From: Bacillota bacterium
GTDB lineage: Bacteria; Bacillota; Clostridia; Lachnospirales; Lachnospiraceae
Assembly (NCBI GenBank): GCA_023409835.1
Contig: JAEYQV010000014.1
Location: forward strand, 1-18,058
Length of the DNA: 18,058 nucleotides
Direction of reading: 5' to 3'
In this document: positions 1-8,237 of the stretch, in pieces
Numbering within the stretch: position 1 is the first letter of the stretch
How the letters are laid out: each line of letters opens with the position of its first letter
Translations under genes and position numbers: made by a program
Notes under the pieces: model-generated
The model's input: the letters and a program-made list of their open reading frames with translations, nothing else
Database searches by the model: none
Told to the model about the DNA's origin: nothing

Positions 1-1594
1 GCCCCAGTGCCGCGCCGACCACCGGAATTGGAATAATCATCTGTCCAAGTACTGCACCACCCGCTGCTCCTCCGATATTAGCGGCATCTCCGAGCTTCTG
101 GTATTTAGTGCTGGCTTCGGTGAGAGCTGAGGACAAATTAGCAGAAACCACCGGAGGAAAATGTGGCAGGACCGCATCGGCCTTGAATTCCTCCTGATTA
201 CCGTGGATTGCAAGACGGTGGTATCGTTTCTTAAAATCCTCAAAAAACAGCTCCCACTGTTCCTGCTCGAATGCAATCATCCTCTCAATGATGGGATTGA
301 CCTCCCGTTCCAGGATCTCCTTCGCTGCCTTCTGCAGGTTATTCGGCAGATTATTGACATAGGCAATTACTATTTTCCTGTCCTGCAGACTGTTCAGATT
401 ATAATAGATTCCTTCCTTCTTGGATTGGAAGCCGATCTGACAGAACCTGCTTCTCTCATTCATGGAGAAGCTTGCAATCCGCATTGATATCTGATCGATA
501 CTTTCCTGCATGAAGCCGTCCACATCCCTGATTTTCGATGCCTCAATCTCATTATGCTTATTCTTATAGTCAAGTAGCTTCTGCTTCAGGCTTTCCTTCA
601 GAACATCATAGGTATGATCCATCAGCTCCAGAAGCTTTGTCCTCTGGATAATCAGACGGCGCTCCGCAAGATAGGAATAAATTCTTGCTTCCGTGCGGTA
701 GGATAGCTCCACCAGGCTATTAATATCCTCCTTATCATAATTGATACTGCCAATGATCTCCGGTTCACTGGTTCCAAGTACAAAGAGGGCTGTATACGGG
801 CATACAATCGGTTTCTCAATCTCGAAGGTCTTGGAGATCTGATCCGTAATATAATTTAATAGTCTCTCCCGTTCCTTCGGGCGGAGAAGATCAACCCTGT
901 TTACTACAAAGACACAATTCTTGATTACATCCTGAAGATTATTGTTGATGAAGCTTACCAGGCTCATCGGCATCGGTTTCACCGCATCAATGATGACAAT
1001 GGATGCATCGGACAGGGAGTGGATGGCATGGGCGGTCACCTCCTCATGCCAGACCTCCGTAACGTTCGTTCCCGGTGTATCCACAATAACCAGATTGTGC
1101 TTCAGGGTTTCGGAAGGGTATTCGATAATAACTGTCTCCCTCTTACTTTCTGAGGATTTCCTGGTCGTTGCTTCCGTTACCTTCCGGATAAAGGCCTGAT
1201 GCTCCATAATCTTCTCCGGAAGTACCTCCAAGAGCTTTTCTGAACCGTTCACAATCCGCTTAATCAGGATATTTTGTTTCTCACCGTACCGAATGACGGT
1301 AGCCGCTACCGTCGTACCCTGGAGGACATCCGACTCCAGAATGGCCTTTCGGATCAGGGCATTAATAAAGGTGCTTTTTCCGGTGGAGAATTCACCGATG
1401 ACGGACAGATTCAGGTTCTTATCCTGCTGTTTTTCCCTGATCTCCTGTAGCCTTAAGTCGATTTCCGTTGTATATGCGGATGCAAATTCATATTTTCTCT
1501 TAAGTTTCTCAATAAATCCCAGATTACCATTCAGATCAATCCTATCGTCCAAAAGATCCAAACGAAGCTGTTTTACATCACTCTGACTGTTCAT
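1..1594 (-). CDS. Dynamin-like large GTPase, third of a tandem triad (3' end beyond window)
   Basis: A continuous minus-strand frame of 531 codons starts at ATG 1594 and leaves the window open at base 1. I read GTPase motifs directly: the P-loop GEFSTGKST at residues 67-75, the G3 motif DTPG at 172-175, and an NRVD G4 variant at 232-235. The frame ends in a glycine/hydrophobic segment beginning near residue 505 (IGGAAGGAVLG), which looks like the membrane paddle of bacterial dynamins. Such proteins oligomerise on membranes and couple GTP hydrolysis to tethering, fusion or remodelling. The gene lies 74 bp downstream of the second GTPase. An AGGGG lies rather far (about 18 nt) from the ATG. A four-codon mini-ORF (MKSL) starts closer to it and its stop overlaps the ATG, so translational coupling is possible. 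An in-frame TAA upstream excludes a longer ATG start. The family call is firm; the partner lipid or trigger is unknown. Confidence 0.9.
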   Translation of the reverse strand, partial: MNSQSDVKQLRLDLLDDRIDLNGNLGFIEKLKRKYEFASAYTTEIDLRLQEIREKQQDKNLNLSVIGEFSTGKSTFINALIRKAILESDVLQGTTVAATVIRYGEKQNILIKRIVNGSEKLLEVLPEKIMEHQAFIRKVTEATTRKSSESKRETVIIEYPSETLKHNLVIVDTPGTNVTEVWHEEVTAHAIHSLSDASIVIIDAVKPMPMSLVSFINNNLQDVIKNCVFVVNRVDLLRPKERERLLNYITDQISKTFEIEKPIVCPYTALFVLGTSEPEIIGSINYDKEDINSLVELSYRTEARIYSYLAERRLIIQRTKLLELMDHTYDVLKESLKQKLLDYKNKHNEIEASKIRDVDGFMQESIDQISMRIASFSMNERSRFCQIGFQSKKEGIYYNLNSLQDRKIVIAYVNNLPNNLQKAAKEILEREVNPIIERMIAFEQEQWELFFEDFKKRYHRLAIHGNQEEFKADAVLPHFPPVVSANLSSALTEASTKYQKLGDAANIGGAAGGAVLGQMIIPIPVVGAALG

Positions 1595-1668
1595 AAGCTT
1601 TTCATTGCTCAGCCCCTGCTTAAGAGGGCTTAAGCTGCCTCCATTTAATAAGGTTGTATAGCTATGTA

Positions 1669-3696
1669 TTACTTACCAACCAGCATAAAGATAAATTCAT
1701 CCAGCTCCCTGTTGATTCTTCGCAGCTGCTCCTCCTTAGCGGCAAGCTCCTTCTTCTGCTTATCGATATTTTCCCGTCCTAATTCCATCTCCTTAATGAT
1801 ACTCTCTACCTGAAGCTGGATCTCATGAATCTCCGTATCCATGGAATTTACGATTATCGTCCCAATCTCGGATATCTTAAGCTTGATATCCTCAACAAAG
1901 GTCTCGACAGTAGATGCGCTGGCGTTTATAATACCATTGCAATATTCGTCTGAGATACCCTTCTTCACTTTTTCTAAGATATCCTTCTTGGCTGACATTC
2001 CGCCTCCGACCACAGATGCTATAATGACAGCAATGATGGTTACCGGATTTAGAAAGCCTACAAAGGCCAGTGCCAGATAAGCACCTACCTGCAGAGCCAG
2101 TCCCTTGGCAAAATCCTTGGAAAGACCGGTCGCTGCACCGAGTACCGCCCCGCCGTAGCCGCTGACTAGGAATCCACCGCCGGCTGCAACAATCCTCTGC
2201 CATAGGGGCATCTCCTCCACCTTCTTCTTATCGACACCGGAGATATCCATCTTAATCTCGTCCAGCTCGATGAAGAAGTTCTGCAGATTACCTTCGATGG
2301 AAGCAATCATGCCTTGCACCTTTGAGGTTATCATGGACTGCAAGGTTGTATTCGTCCAAAGCACCTGTTCACTGTCCACCTTCTGGGTGATGAATTCACT
2401 GATTTCGTTAGAAAGCTTCTCCGCATCCTTGGTAAGATGCATCATGGAAAGCTCGGTGGTTGGTTCATACTCATCCACCCATACCTTGATCTTTCCGGGT
2501 AAATCATTAAAGTAGGATACGATGCAGCGTCTGAAGTCCGGCATCATGCTGTCAATCAGCGTCTTAATCCGGTTATCCAGTATCAGCTTCTTCTTCTCCA
2601 TCTGGTCCAGTCTTGGCTTCGCTTCCTCGTATCTTGACTTTAGAAGCTTAATATCCGTATCGTAAGCGCTCTTCTGTTCCGGAATCACCTTCTCCAGAGT
2701 ATCCTGGCGGATGATTCTGCTTAGTTCCCTGGTTGCCGGTGCAAGCTTGATATTTCCGCGCTCATGGGTCAGATAATACAGGATGGATTTTTCAAAATCC
2801 GGCATTCCGGACTGCTGATATTGATCCGGCCGATCATGAGTCTTACCCTCCAGAGCATTATAGGCTGATACGCAGAAAATCTCCTTTGCATAGGGCTTCA
2901 GCATCTTGGCAGCATAATTCTTAACTCTATCCCGTTCCCGGTCATTAATCAGGTTATCGAAGCGGTTGACAATACAATAGATATCTCCGTCACCAAAGCC
3001 CTGCGGCTTTAGGATATCATTTAGGAATTCCATCTCCTTTGCAGAACAGCAGGCCAGAGCGGTGAATACGAAGATAATCGCATCCGCATTCTTTAAGTAT
3101 TCCATCGTAACCTTAGTTCTTACCGGGTGTTCATTGAGTCCGGGAGAATCAATGATCTCTATTCCGTTCTCAAGAATATCCAGGGGCCAGAACAGCTCCA
3201 CCTTCTCGAAGGGACTTTCCTTCAGTGCATCCTTGTGCTCCATTCCCATGGGTATGACAACATAATCCTCGATTTCATCATAGGGTATTTCCAATGGCGG
3301 AATATTCTTCATATTGTATTTCTTCATATGCTCCATGGCTTTATCCGCTATCTCGTTATGCATCTTCTCCGGTAGGGGATTCATGAAATACAGAACTGCC
3401 TTGGGTTCCTTGCCATACTTTACCTCATTTATGATGGCAGTCGTGGGAGTGGCATAAGCAGGCAGGATCTCTTGACCCAATAAGGAATTGATAAAGGTGC
3501 TTTTCCCGTTTTTGAAGGTACCGAGCACCTGAATCTTCAGATTATCGGATGCAATCTTCTTACTAAGTCCGTCCAGGGTTTTGGCATACTGCTCCATCTT
3601 TAATCCCGCGATAATTTTAGAGGTTTCGCTGATCAGTCCGGCTAATTTTACCTGTTTTTCTTTAAAATCCTGATACTGGTATTTATTCTCTGGCAT
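1669..3696 (-). CDS. Dynamin-like large GTPase, second of the triad (675 aa)
   Basis: The N-terminal domain carries a complete GTPase set: P-loop GTFKNGKST at residues 59-67, the G2 threonine in PTTA at 84-87, DSPG at 183-186 and NRFD at 244-247. Long helical, charged stretches follow (about 340-480), as in the neck/trunk of bacterial dynamins. A glycine-rich then strongly hydrophobic region at about 503-567 is long enough for a membrane paddle or helical hairpin. The C-terminus (about 620-675) is rich in E, K, Q and L and probably a coiled coil. Start ATG 3696 has GGAGAG about 8 nt upstream, and only 3 bp separate it from the preceding GTPase stop, so co-translation is likely. Its G3 (DSPG) and G4 (NRFD) differ from the first GTPase (DTPG, TKLD), so the genes are diverged, not fresh duplicates. 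Expected role: a cytoplasmic-face membrane-remodelling GTPase, perhaps a hetero-oligomer partner of its neighbours. Confidence 0.93.
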   Translation of the reverse strand: MPENKYQYQDFKEKQVKLAGLISETSKIIAGLKMEQYAKTLDGLSKKIASDNLKIQVLGTFKNGKSTFINSLLGQEILPAYATPTTAIINEVKYGKEPKAVLYFMNPLPEKMHNEIADKAMEHMKKYNMKNIPPLEIPYDEIEDYVVIPMGMEHKDALKESPFEKVELFWPLDILENGIEIIDSPGLNEHPVRTKVTMEYLKNADAIIFVFTALACCSAKEMEFLNDILKPQGFGDGDIYCIVNRFDNLINDRERDRVKNYAAKMLKPYAKEIFCVSAYNALEGKTHDRPDQYQQSGMPDFEKSILYYLTHERGNIKLAPATRELSRIIRQDTLEKVIPEQKSAYDTDIKLLKSRYEEAKPRLDQMEKKKLILDNRIKTLIDSMMPDFRRCIVSYFNDLPGKIKVWVDEYEPTTELSMMHLTKDAEKLSNEISEFITQKVDSEQVLWTNTTLQSMITSKVQGMIASIEGNLQNFFIELDEIKMDISGVDKKKVEEMPLWQRIVAAGGGFLVSGYGGAVLGAATGLSKDFAKGLALQVGAYLALAFVGFLNPVTIIAVIIASVVGGGMSAKKDILEKVKKGISDEYCNGIINASASTVETFVEDIKLKISEIGTIIVNSMDTEIHEIQLQVESIIKEMELGRENIDKQKKELAAKEEQLRRINRELDEFIFMLVGK

Positions 3697-3699
3697 GGC

Positions 3700-5592
3700 T
3701 TATCTCTCCGTTATCTTTATTCTTGACTTTAGGTTCATTATCTTATCATATTCTTCCCTAACTTCTTTCTCACTGCTTCTGTCTTCTCTCGCCAGCGCTG
3801 AATCGATTGCCTCTATTCTGGAGTCAATCCAGGCAGCTTCCTTCTGCTTAGCCTGAGCGATTATTGAATCATAGGCCTTTCGTAGCTTCTGCTCCACTTC
3901 CCGGACCGCTTGGTCAATCACCTTAGGTACCTGAGTTCTTACCATATCCGCCAGCTTTCTCTTCTGGGTTTCAACGTTTCTGTTTAAGAATACTTCAGAA
4001 ATAATTCCACCGCTGACACCTACGATGGCTCCCAGGGGTGAGAGTCCGAAGGCTCCGAATAACAGATATCCTCCTGCACTCGCCACACCGGTCCCAATCC
4101 TGCTGATCAGCCTTCCCTTCTTGATGTCTGTAAGCTCTATGTCCTCCGGTGTATTCCATTTCTTAAATAAATCCTTATCGGCCATAGCTTCCTTCTCCTG
4201 AAGAATATTAGTCTTGTAGTCATTCTCCAGGATGTTATTCAGCCATGCCAGATCCTTCGTATATAGCTGCTGCAGTCCGTTTTCAAGACCTGCTCCTAGG
4301 GCAACCATCTCCATCTTAAGGCGGTACGGATAATCCTTCTCCCACCATTCCTTGGGATTCATCGTACGATCCAGTTCATATCGAATCCGCTCAATTACCG
4401 CCTCCTGCTTTTCTGTGATAACCTGATGCATCCACTCGAAATTATTGTTACAGCGCATCAGCATCTGGGTTTGAAGATCCTCCCAGCGCAGCTCGTTATT
4501 TCGAATCAGCTCCTTCTGTTTTGCTGCTGCATCCTTCCGCTTGCTCTCTTCCATATCATAGATGGAAAGCTTTGTTTCCGTATTGTGCTGCAATAAGGTG
4601 ACAATCTCATCCAGTGCAGCATATGCCGTCCGGTTCTTCCTTATTAAGTGCCCGGCATCCTTCGCCCAGAATTCCAGCCGGCCCTTCATGGCTCCGATAC
4701 CTGCCCCGATTCCCTCCGGAAGCCCCTCCATATCCTCCAGAGTAATATAAATCGGTACCTCCAGGTTCCATTCCTTCAATTTGTTCTTAATATAATGTAA
4801 GACTGCTGTCCGTTCCTCCTTCTGTACCAGATCCAGTTTTGTAACTGCGAGCATAATTCTCGGTATCTGCCTGGTCATGATACGTTCCTCTAAGAACATT
4901 TTCTCTGTCAGACTTATACCGTTAACGGCACTGATGGTTATAATCGCACAATCACTGGTCATGATTGCCTGATCCACATATTCCATTCTTTTATCCTGCA
5001 GATCACCGGCGCCGGGAGTATCGATGAATTCCATATCATTTGTAAGTAGCCATTGGTCCGGTAATCCGGCATATACCACTCCCTTGGCATCATTTCCGTA
5101 TAGATCCGCAGTCAGTCCGTCCCAGCTCTCGGGTGCAAGAGTAAGCTGCGTTTTCCTGCCCTTTTCATTGATATGTACCAGCATCGGGGTATCATTATAG
5201 GTTATCTTCGTCAACATAGCTGTGGTAGGCAGGTTTCCAACCGGCATGATCTCATCCCCAATCAGCTTATTAATCAGGGTGCTTTTGCCTCTGCTGAACT
5301 CTCCTACCACGGTAACAGTAAATTTCATGGACTGAACATACCGTTTAATCAGATCGACTTCACTGCTTAAGCCTGACTGCTTCTGTTGTCTGCACAGCTG
5401 ATCGGCAGCCTCAATCAGCTCCTTCAGCTCATGATCAATGAAGCGAATTTTCTCCTTCTTAACCTCCGGTGAAGGAGCTACCCTCTGCTCCCTGAGTGGT
5501 CTGTTCTTCCTTCTGCTATGCTCTTCTGAAATTACGGTTTCCTTTTCTTCCGGGATATCCGTATCAAAAAAATTTCTTTTTTTAAGGTTCAT
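3700..5592 (-). CDS. Dynamin-like large GTPase, first of the triad (630 aa)
   Basis: This protein has a charged N-terminal extension of about 90 residues rich in E, K and R. The GTPase domain follows: P-loop GEFSRGKST at 97-105, PTTA at 122-125, DTPGAGD at 191-197 and TKLD at 251-254. This is the most canonical G4 of the three genes. Helical regions with many charged residues occupy about 340-480. A glycine-rich hydrophobic patch at about 499-536 (GTGVASAGGYLLFGAFG) resembles a membrane paddle, and a charged helical tail ends the protein. Start ATG 5592 is preceded by AGAGGT at about 5-6 nt. The stop lies 3 bp before the next GTPase start. Known bacterial dynamins often occur as adjacent or fused pairs (Bacillus DynA fused; Streptomyces DynA/DynB; Campylobacter DLP1/2), so hetero-oligomerisation with the next product is a reasonable inference. 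Confidence 0.93.
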   Translation of the reverse strand: MNLKKRNFFDTDIPEEKETVISEEHSRRKNRPLREQRVAPSPEVKKEKIRFIDHELKELIEAADQLCRQQKQSGLSSEVDLIKRYVQSMKFTVTVVGEFSRGKSTLINKLIGDEIMPVGNLPTTAMLTKITYNDTPMLVHINEKGRKTQLTLAPESWDGLTADLYGNDAKGVVYAGLPDQWLLTNDMEFIDTPGAGDLQDKRMEYVDQAIMTSDCAIITISAVNGISLTEKMFLEERIMTRQIPRIMLAVTKLDLVQKEERTAVLHYIKNKLKEWNLEVPIYITLEDMEGLPEGIGAGIGAMKGRLEFWAKDAGHLIRKNRTAYAALDEIVTLLQHNTETKLSIYDMEESKRKDAAAKQKELIRNNELRWEDLQTQMLMRCNNNFEWMHQVITEKQEAVIERIRYELDRTMNPKEWWEKDYPYRLKMEMVALGAGLENGLQQLYTKDLAWLNNILENDYKTNILQEKEAMADKDLFKKWNTPEDIELTDIKKGRLISRIGTGVASAGGYLLFGAFGLSPLGAIVGVSGGIISEVFLNRNVETQKRKLADMVRTQVPKVIDQAVREVEQKLRKAYDSIIAQAKQKEAAWIDSRIEAIDSALAREDRSSEKEVREEYDKIMNLKSRIKITER

Positions 5593-5667
5593 AATTACCT
5601 CTTTTCTATGTATGACTTTTTCACATGTGAGACAGATGCCGGGTATTCTAAGCTCACGCCCAGCTTT

Positions 5668-6180
5668 CTACTGAGATAGGAATTTATTATAAAAACCTCT
5701 GCCGATTCTTTGGTAAAAGGGTCTTAAGGAGGGCTCAATCATAATATTCAGAAGCTCACTGAAGTCATCACCGGTGTTATAAGGCTCATCAGAATATAGG
5801 GAAGCTATGAATTCATCATACATTTGAAATAGCTCTTCCTTTTTCCTTTGGTATTCCCCACGATTCCACTGTTTGATAGCCTCATGTCGGAAGGTTCCTA
5901 CCGGCTTATCGAAATCAACCTTCTGGTAGTCCTTATCATATCTTAAATTGCTGTAATCGATAACGATACCGTTGGGCCATTTTGCGGTTATGATACATTC
6001 CGGAGGGAAGATCAATGTTTTATCCTCCTTTGCCGGAACAACCTTATAGTAGGGAACTGATACGCATACATGATCTCCAACGATATTAATCATCGGCAGA
6101 CCCATACCTAATCCAAGGGGAACTGTCTTTCTAACAACATCATTTTTATTTAATGCTTTTAAGAATTCCTGCATTGTCAT
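5668..6180 (-). CDS. Unrecognised soluble protein in the dynamin operon (~170 aa)
   Basis: I do not recognise this protein family. It has no signal peptide or transmembrane segment. The N-terminal half is moderately hydrophobic, with alternating pattern (GLGMGLPMINIVGDHVCVS), suggesting beta structure. The C-terminal half is charged and probably helical, rich in E, K, D and Y. The frame is open to an ATG at 6195, but there GGAGG directly abuts the ATG with no spacer. The ATG at 6180 sits 9 nt after a second GGAG, so I prefer it; the TTG at 6186 is also possible. The gene lies between the calcium-loop peptidase (about 13-28 bp upstream) and the first dynamin gene (75 bp downstream), all in one direction. 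That makes it a candidate adaptor, peptidase substrate or regulator of the system. This role is inferred from position only. Confidence 0.8.
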   Translation of the reverse strand: MTMQEFLKALNKNDVVRKTVPLGLGMGLPMINIVGDHVCVSVPYYKVVPAKEDKTLIFPPECIITAKWPNGIVIDYSNLRYDKDYQKVDFDKPVGTFRHEAIKQWNRGEYQRKKEELFQMYDEFIASLYSDEPYNTGDDFSELLNIMIEPSLRPFYQRIGRGFYNKFLSQ

Positions 6181-6208
6181 ATCCAATTTCTCCATCCTCC
6201 ATTATTTT

Positions 6209-7225
6209 TTATACGTATGCTTCTACCATCAGACTTCCGCTATCATCCCAGGCATCAACAAATTGATCCATCGGCACCATTAAGCCTTGTCCATCCGGAG
6301 TCCCGGAATCATTTAATATCACCATCGGCTCACCGGAGGAATAATCCACTCCGATTACTTCTATTGCATGATTCGGACTATTCGGGGTATACATATCATC
6401 ATTATCCCCGTACCAAATCTCATCTCCATCCACAGCTACCACTACCTTACCGCCGTTCTCAAGGCAATTGATGATATCATCCATATCATTATCGTAGGAA
6501 AGCTCCGTATCCATCCCAAGATAGTCTAGAATCTTATCCATATCATCCATGGAGGTGCCGGAACCGTTATACCATCCGTTTTCTGTTGCCACATCAATCA
6601 GCTCATCGATATCGACTTCCTTGCCGGTCAAGCCCTCGTAAGCAAACATCTGGGCATAGATTGCGCAGGGGCCGCTATACCCCTGGAACTCCCAGTACTG
6701 GAGGTCTTCCTGCGGTTCTCCGACTAAAGTATCATAATCCACATCTGGGCTGTCAGGGTTAAAATTGCCTTCTGCGGGCCCGTTGCTCTGCTGATAATCG
6801 GCTCCGTTTTCTTCATATCCGTAAAAACCCTGTTGGTTCAGGAAGGTATCGATCTCACTTCCGCTATATACTTCTACGGTTTCAAAAATGTTATCGTGAT
6901 TTAAGTCCTCACTGAACACCAGTGTGTCTGCCACCATATCTCCGTCCGTATCCACCATTCTCATCTCAGAATAATAATCCTGAATTCCGTCACCGTTCGT
7001 ATCCATCTCCATACCGGAGGTCTCGAAGATACCATCCATATCCAGATCTCCCGAATAAAGAAAAGTGTCTATCACACCGTCCAGGTTGTAATCAACTCCC
7101 TGTACCACCAAATCAGTATAAAAATCTCCGTTGGTATCATAGCTGGCTGATGTTACAGTTGCATCGATAATACCGTCTCCATCCAAGTCGATACCCTGGG
7201 TATCAAAAGGATTATAATTATACAT
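6209..7225 (-). CDS. Calcium-loop repeat protein fused to a C39/papain-like cysteine peptidase (338 aa)
   Basis: Residues 13-115 hold seven DxDxDGxxD-type acidic loops, as in EF-hand or thrombospondin-3 calcium sites. They begin at D13, D30, D45, D60, D75, D92 and D107, a regular 15-17-residue period; some use N for the second acidic position, and the last has DN instead of DG. A low-complexity linker (about 120-175) follows. Then comes a C39-like (peptidase_C39_2) domain: Q181 six residues before C187 (QGYSGPCAIY), H286 in PNHAIEVIGVDY, and N305/D306 in VILNDSG, matching a papain-fold Gln-Cys-His-Asn/Asp set. There is no signal peptide or membrane helix, so it should be cytosolic, unusual for this repeat type. 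It is the first gene of the dynamin operon: the promoter is just upstream and GGGGG lies about 9 nt before ATG 7225. The target is unknown, and calcium control of the protease is an inference. Confidence 0.85.
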   Translation of the reverse strand: MYNYNPFDTQGIDLDGDGIIDATVTSASYDTNGDFYTDLVVQGVDYNLDGVIDTFLYSGDLDMDGIFETSGMEMDTNGDGIQDYYSEMRMVDTDGDMVADTLVFSEDLNHDNIFETVEVYSGSEIDTFLNQQGFYGYEENGADYQQSNGPAEGNFNPDSPDVDYDTLVGEPQEDLQYWEFQGYSGPCAIYAQMFAYEGLTGKEVDIDELIDVATENGWYNGSGTSMDDMDKILDYLGMDTELSYDNDMDDIINCLENGGKVVVAVDGDEIWYGDNDDMYTPNSPNHAIEVIGVDYSSGEPMVILNDSGTPDGQGLMVPMDQFVDAWDDSGSLMVEAYV

Positions 7226-7255
7226 TTATAGTGCCCCCTTCTCTTTTTTATTGTA

Positions 7256-7283
7256 ATTATATTCCTACTGTATATTTAGTCAA
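7256..7283 (-). promoter_or_regulatory. Sigma-A promoter of the peptidase-dynamin operon
   Basis: On the minus strand, TTGACT (7283-7278) and a perfect TATAAT (7261-7256) are separated by 16 bp. Transcription would begin near 7249, giving a leader of about 24 nt before ATG 7225. No other convincing promoter appears in the short gaps between the downstream genes, supporting one transcript. Confidence 0.75.
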
Positions 7284-7370
7284 TCCCATCTGCATAATTT
7301 GACCTTAAATTGTCATTTTTGTCCTAATACACCGCTTATCCCCACCCACCGACCCATCTACCGGTAGAGA

Positions 7371-7424
7371 AAGAGCCTTAGCTAACCGGGAATTATTCCC
7401 GGTTAGCCAAGGCTCTTCTTTTTT
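7371..7424. terminator. Long hairpin terminator between LytTR gene and dynamin operon
   Basis: Bases 7371-7379 pair with 7409-7417 and 7381-7392 with 7396-7407, interrupted by one A/C mismatch: a 21-bp stem with a 3-nt loop. The clean T-run (7419-7424) is on the plus side, although no plus-strand gene lies to the left. In the minus direction, used by the LytTR gene, the stem is followed only by TCTCTACC. It is therefore probably bidirectional: it insulates the dynamin operon promoter from LytTR read-through and blocks antisense transcription leaving the operon. Confidence 0.7.
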
Positions 7425-7425
7425 A

Positions 7426-7456
7426 GCGGTTGGCTGCCACTGGCAGACAATCCGGT
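7426..7456 (-). repeat. Dispersed 3'-end dyad element, copy 1
   Basis: Read on the minus strand, it starts ACCGGATTGT, then has the dyad CTGCC-AGT-GGCAG, then CCAACCGC. It matches copy 2 (12081-12111) at 28 of 31 positions. It lies 52 nt after the LytTR stop, in the gene's sense, and 8 nt before a 21-bp hairpin. A separate perfect 8-bp palindrome arm pair (7466-7473 / 7476-7483) lies between the stop codon and this element. Confidence 0.8.
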
Positions 7457-7508
7457 ATGACAAGGGAAACGATTTATCGTTTCATATTACTATATGTTTC
7501 TACATCCA

Positions 7509-8237
7509 TTAATTTCTCTGCATGAAGCTCTCATATGCATCAATCGAATCCTTATAATGACCCTTGCTGATATCGACTTCCTCCCCGTTGTTTAAGATGA
7601 ATTGCTTCATTGATTTATCCAGTATCTTAACATTATGAAGGTTTATTATCATACTCTTATGGCATCTGCAGAATATGTCCTTCGGTAGAGTAATATCTAC
7701 CTCATCCAGCTTTGCCAGAAATGCATAGGTACTGTTATCGTCCGGTCCATGCAGGACTACCTGGCGCTGAATGCTCTCAAAGTAGTTAATGCTTTTATAC
7801 GGTATCTTTATGATACGGGTCTTGGTCTTAATGTAGAAGCACTGATTCTTGCTCTTCTTGAGTACAGAATACCGATATTGCATCGTATTAAGGAGCCTGC
7901 CGTTTAGTATTTCCTCCGTGGTTAACCAGTCCGAGGGTTTATATCGGATTACTTTGCGGAAGGCCTCCATGGTACCGTTCATAAGAATAACCTCTGCCAG
8001 CTGGTTAAACTCCCTGAGATATGCTAGGGCTTTTGATATCATCTCAAAATAGTCCAGATTCAGACAAAAAAAATCGAACCGGAACGGATCCTTCTTTATC
8101 ATCGGAAGCAGCTGCTCCGGATTCAGAATGATATGCAGTTCATAGCTGATCTCCAGTTCGTTTAAGACTCTTCTGATTTCCTGTGCCAGCTTCTCTTCGG
8201 TATTACGGTTGCCCTCATAAACAGCAATTTTGATCAT
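7509..8237 (-). CDS. LytTR-family transcriptional regulator with degenerate receiver domain
   Basis: The N-terminal ~120 residues have the length and alternating pattern of a response-regulator receiver, and the C-terminal ~105 residues are a LytTR DNA-binding domain (CFYIKTKTRIIKIPYKSINYFES ... CRCHKSMIINLHNV ... ISKGHYKDSI). The receiver seems inactive for phosphotransfer. The acidic pair after strand 1 is reduced to one glutamate (AVYEGN), and the position expected for the phospho-Asp in FDFFCLNLDY aligns with Asn, with the nearest Asp two residues later. An ATG at 8249 is also open, but GAGG lies 6 nt before the ATG at 8237 and overlaps the upstream candidate, so 8237 is preferred (242 aa). 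The gene has its own promoter and no adjacent histidine kinase. Targets are unknown. Confidence 0.88.
   Translation of the reverse strand: MIKIAVYEGNRNTEEKLAQEIRRVLNELEISYELHIILNPEQLLPMIKKDPFRFDFFCLNLDYFEMISKALAYLREFNQLAEVILMNGTMEAFRKVIRYKPSDWLTTEEILNGRLLNTMQYRYSVLKKSKNQCFYIKTKTRIIKIPYKSINYFESIQRQVVLHGPDDNSTYAFLAKLDEVDITLPKDIFCRCHKSMIINLHNVKILDKSMKQFILNNGEEVDISKGHYKDSIDAYESFMQRN

Noticed and set aside
942..1586. Plus-strand frames at 942-1199 and 1293-1586
   Set aside because: They are reverse-strand shadows of the third dynamin gene, whose GTPase motifs lie on the minus strand.
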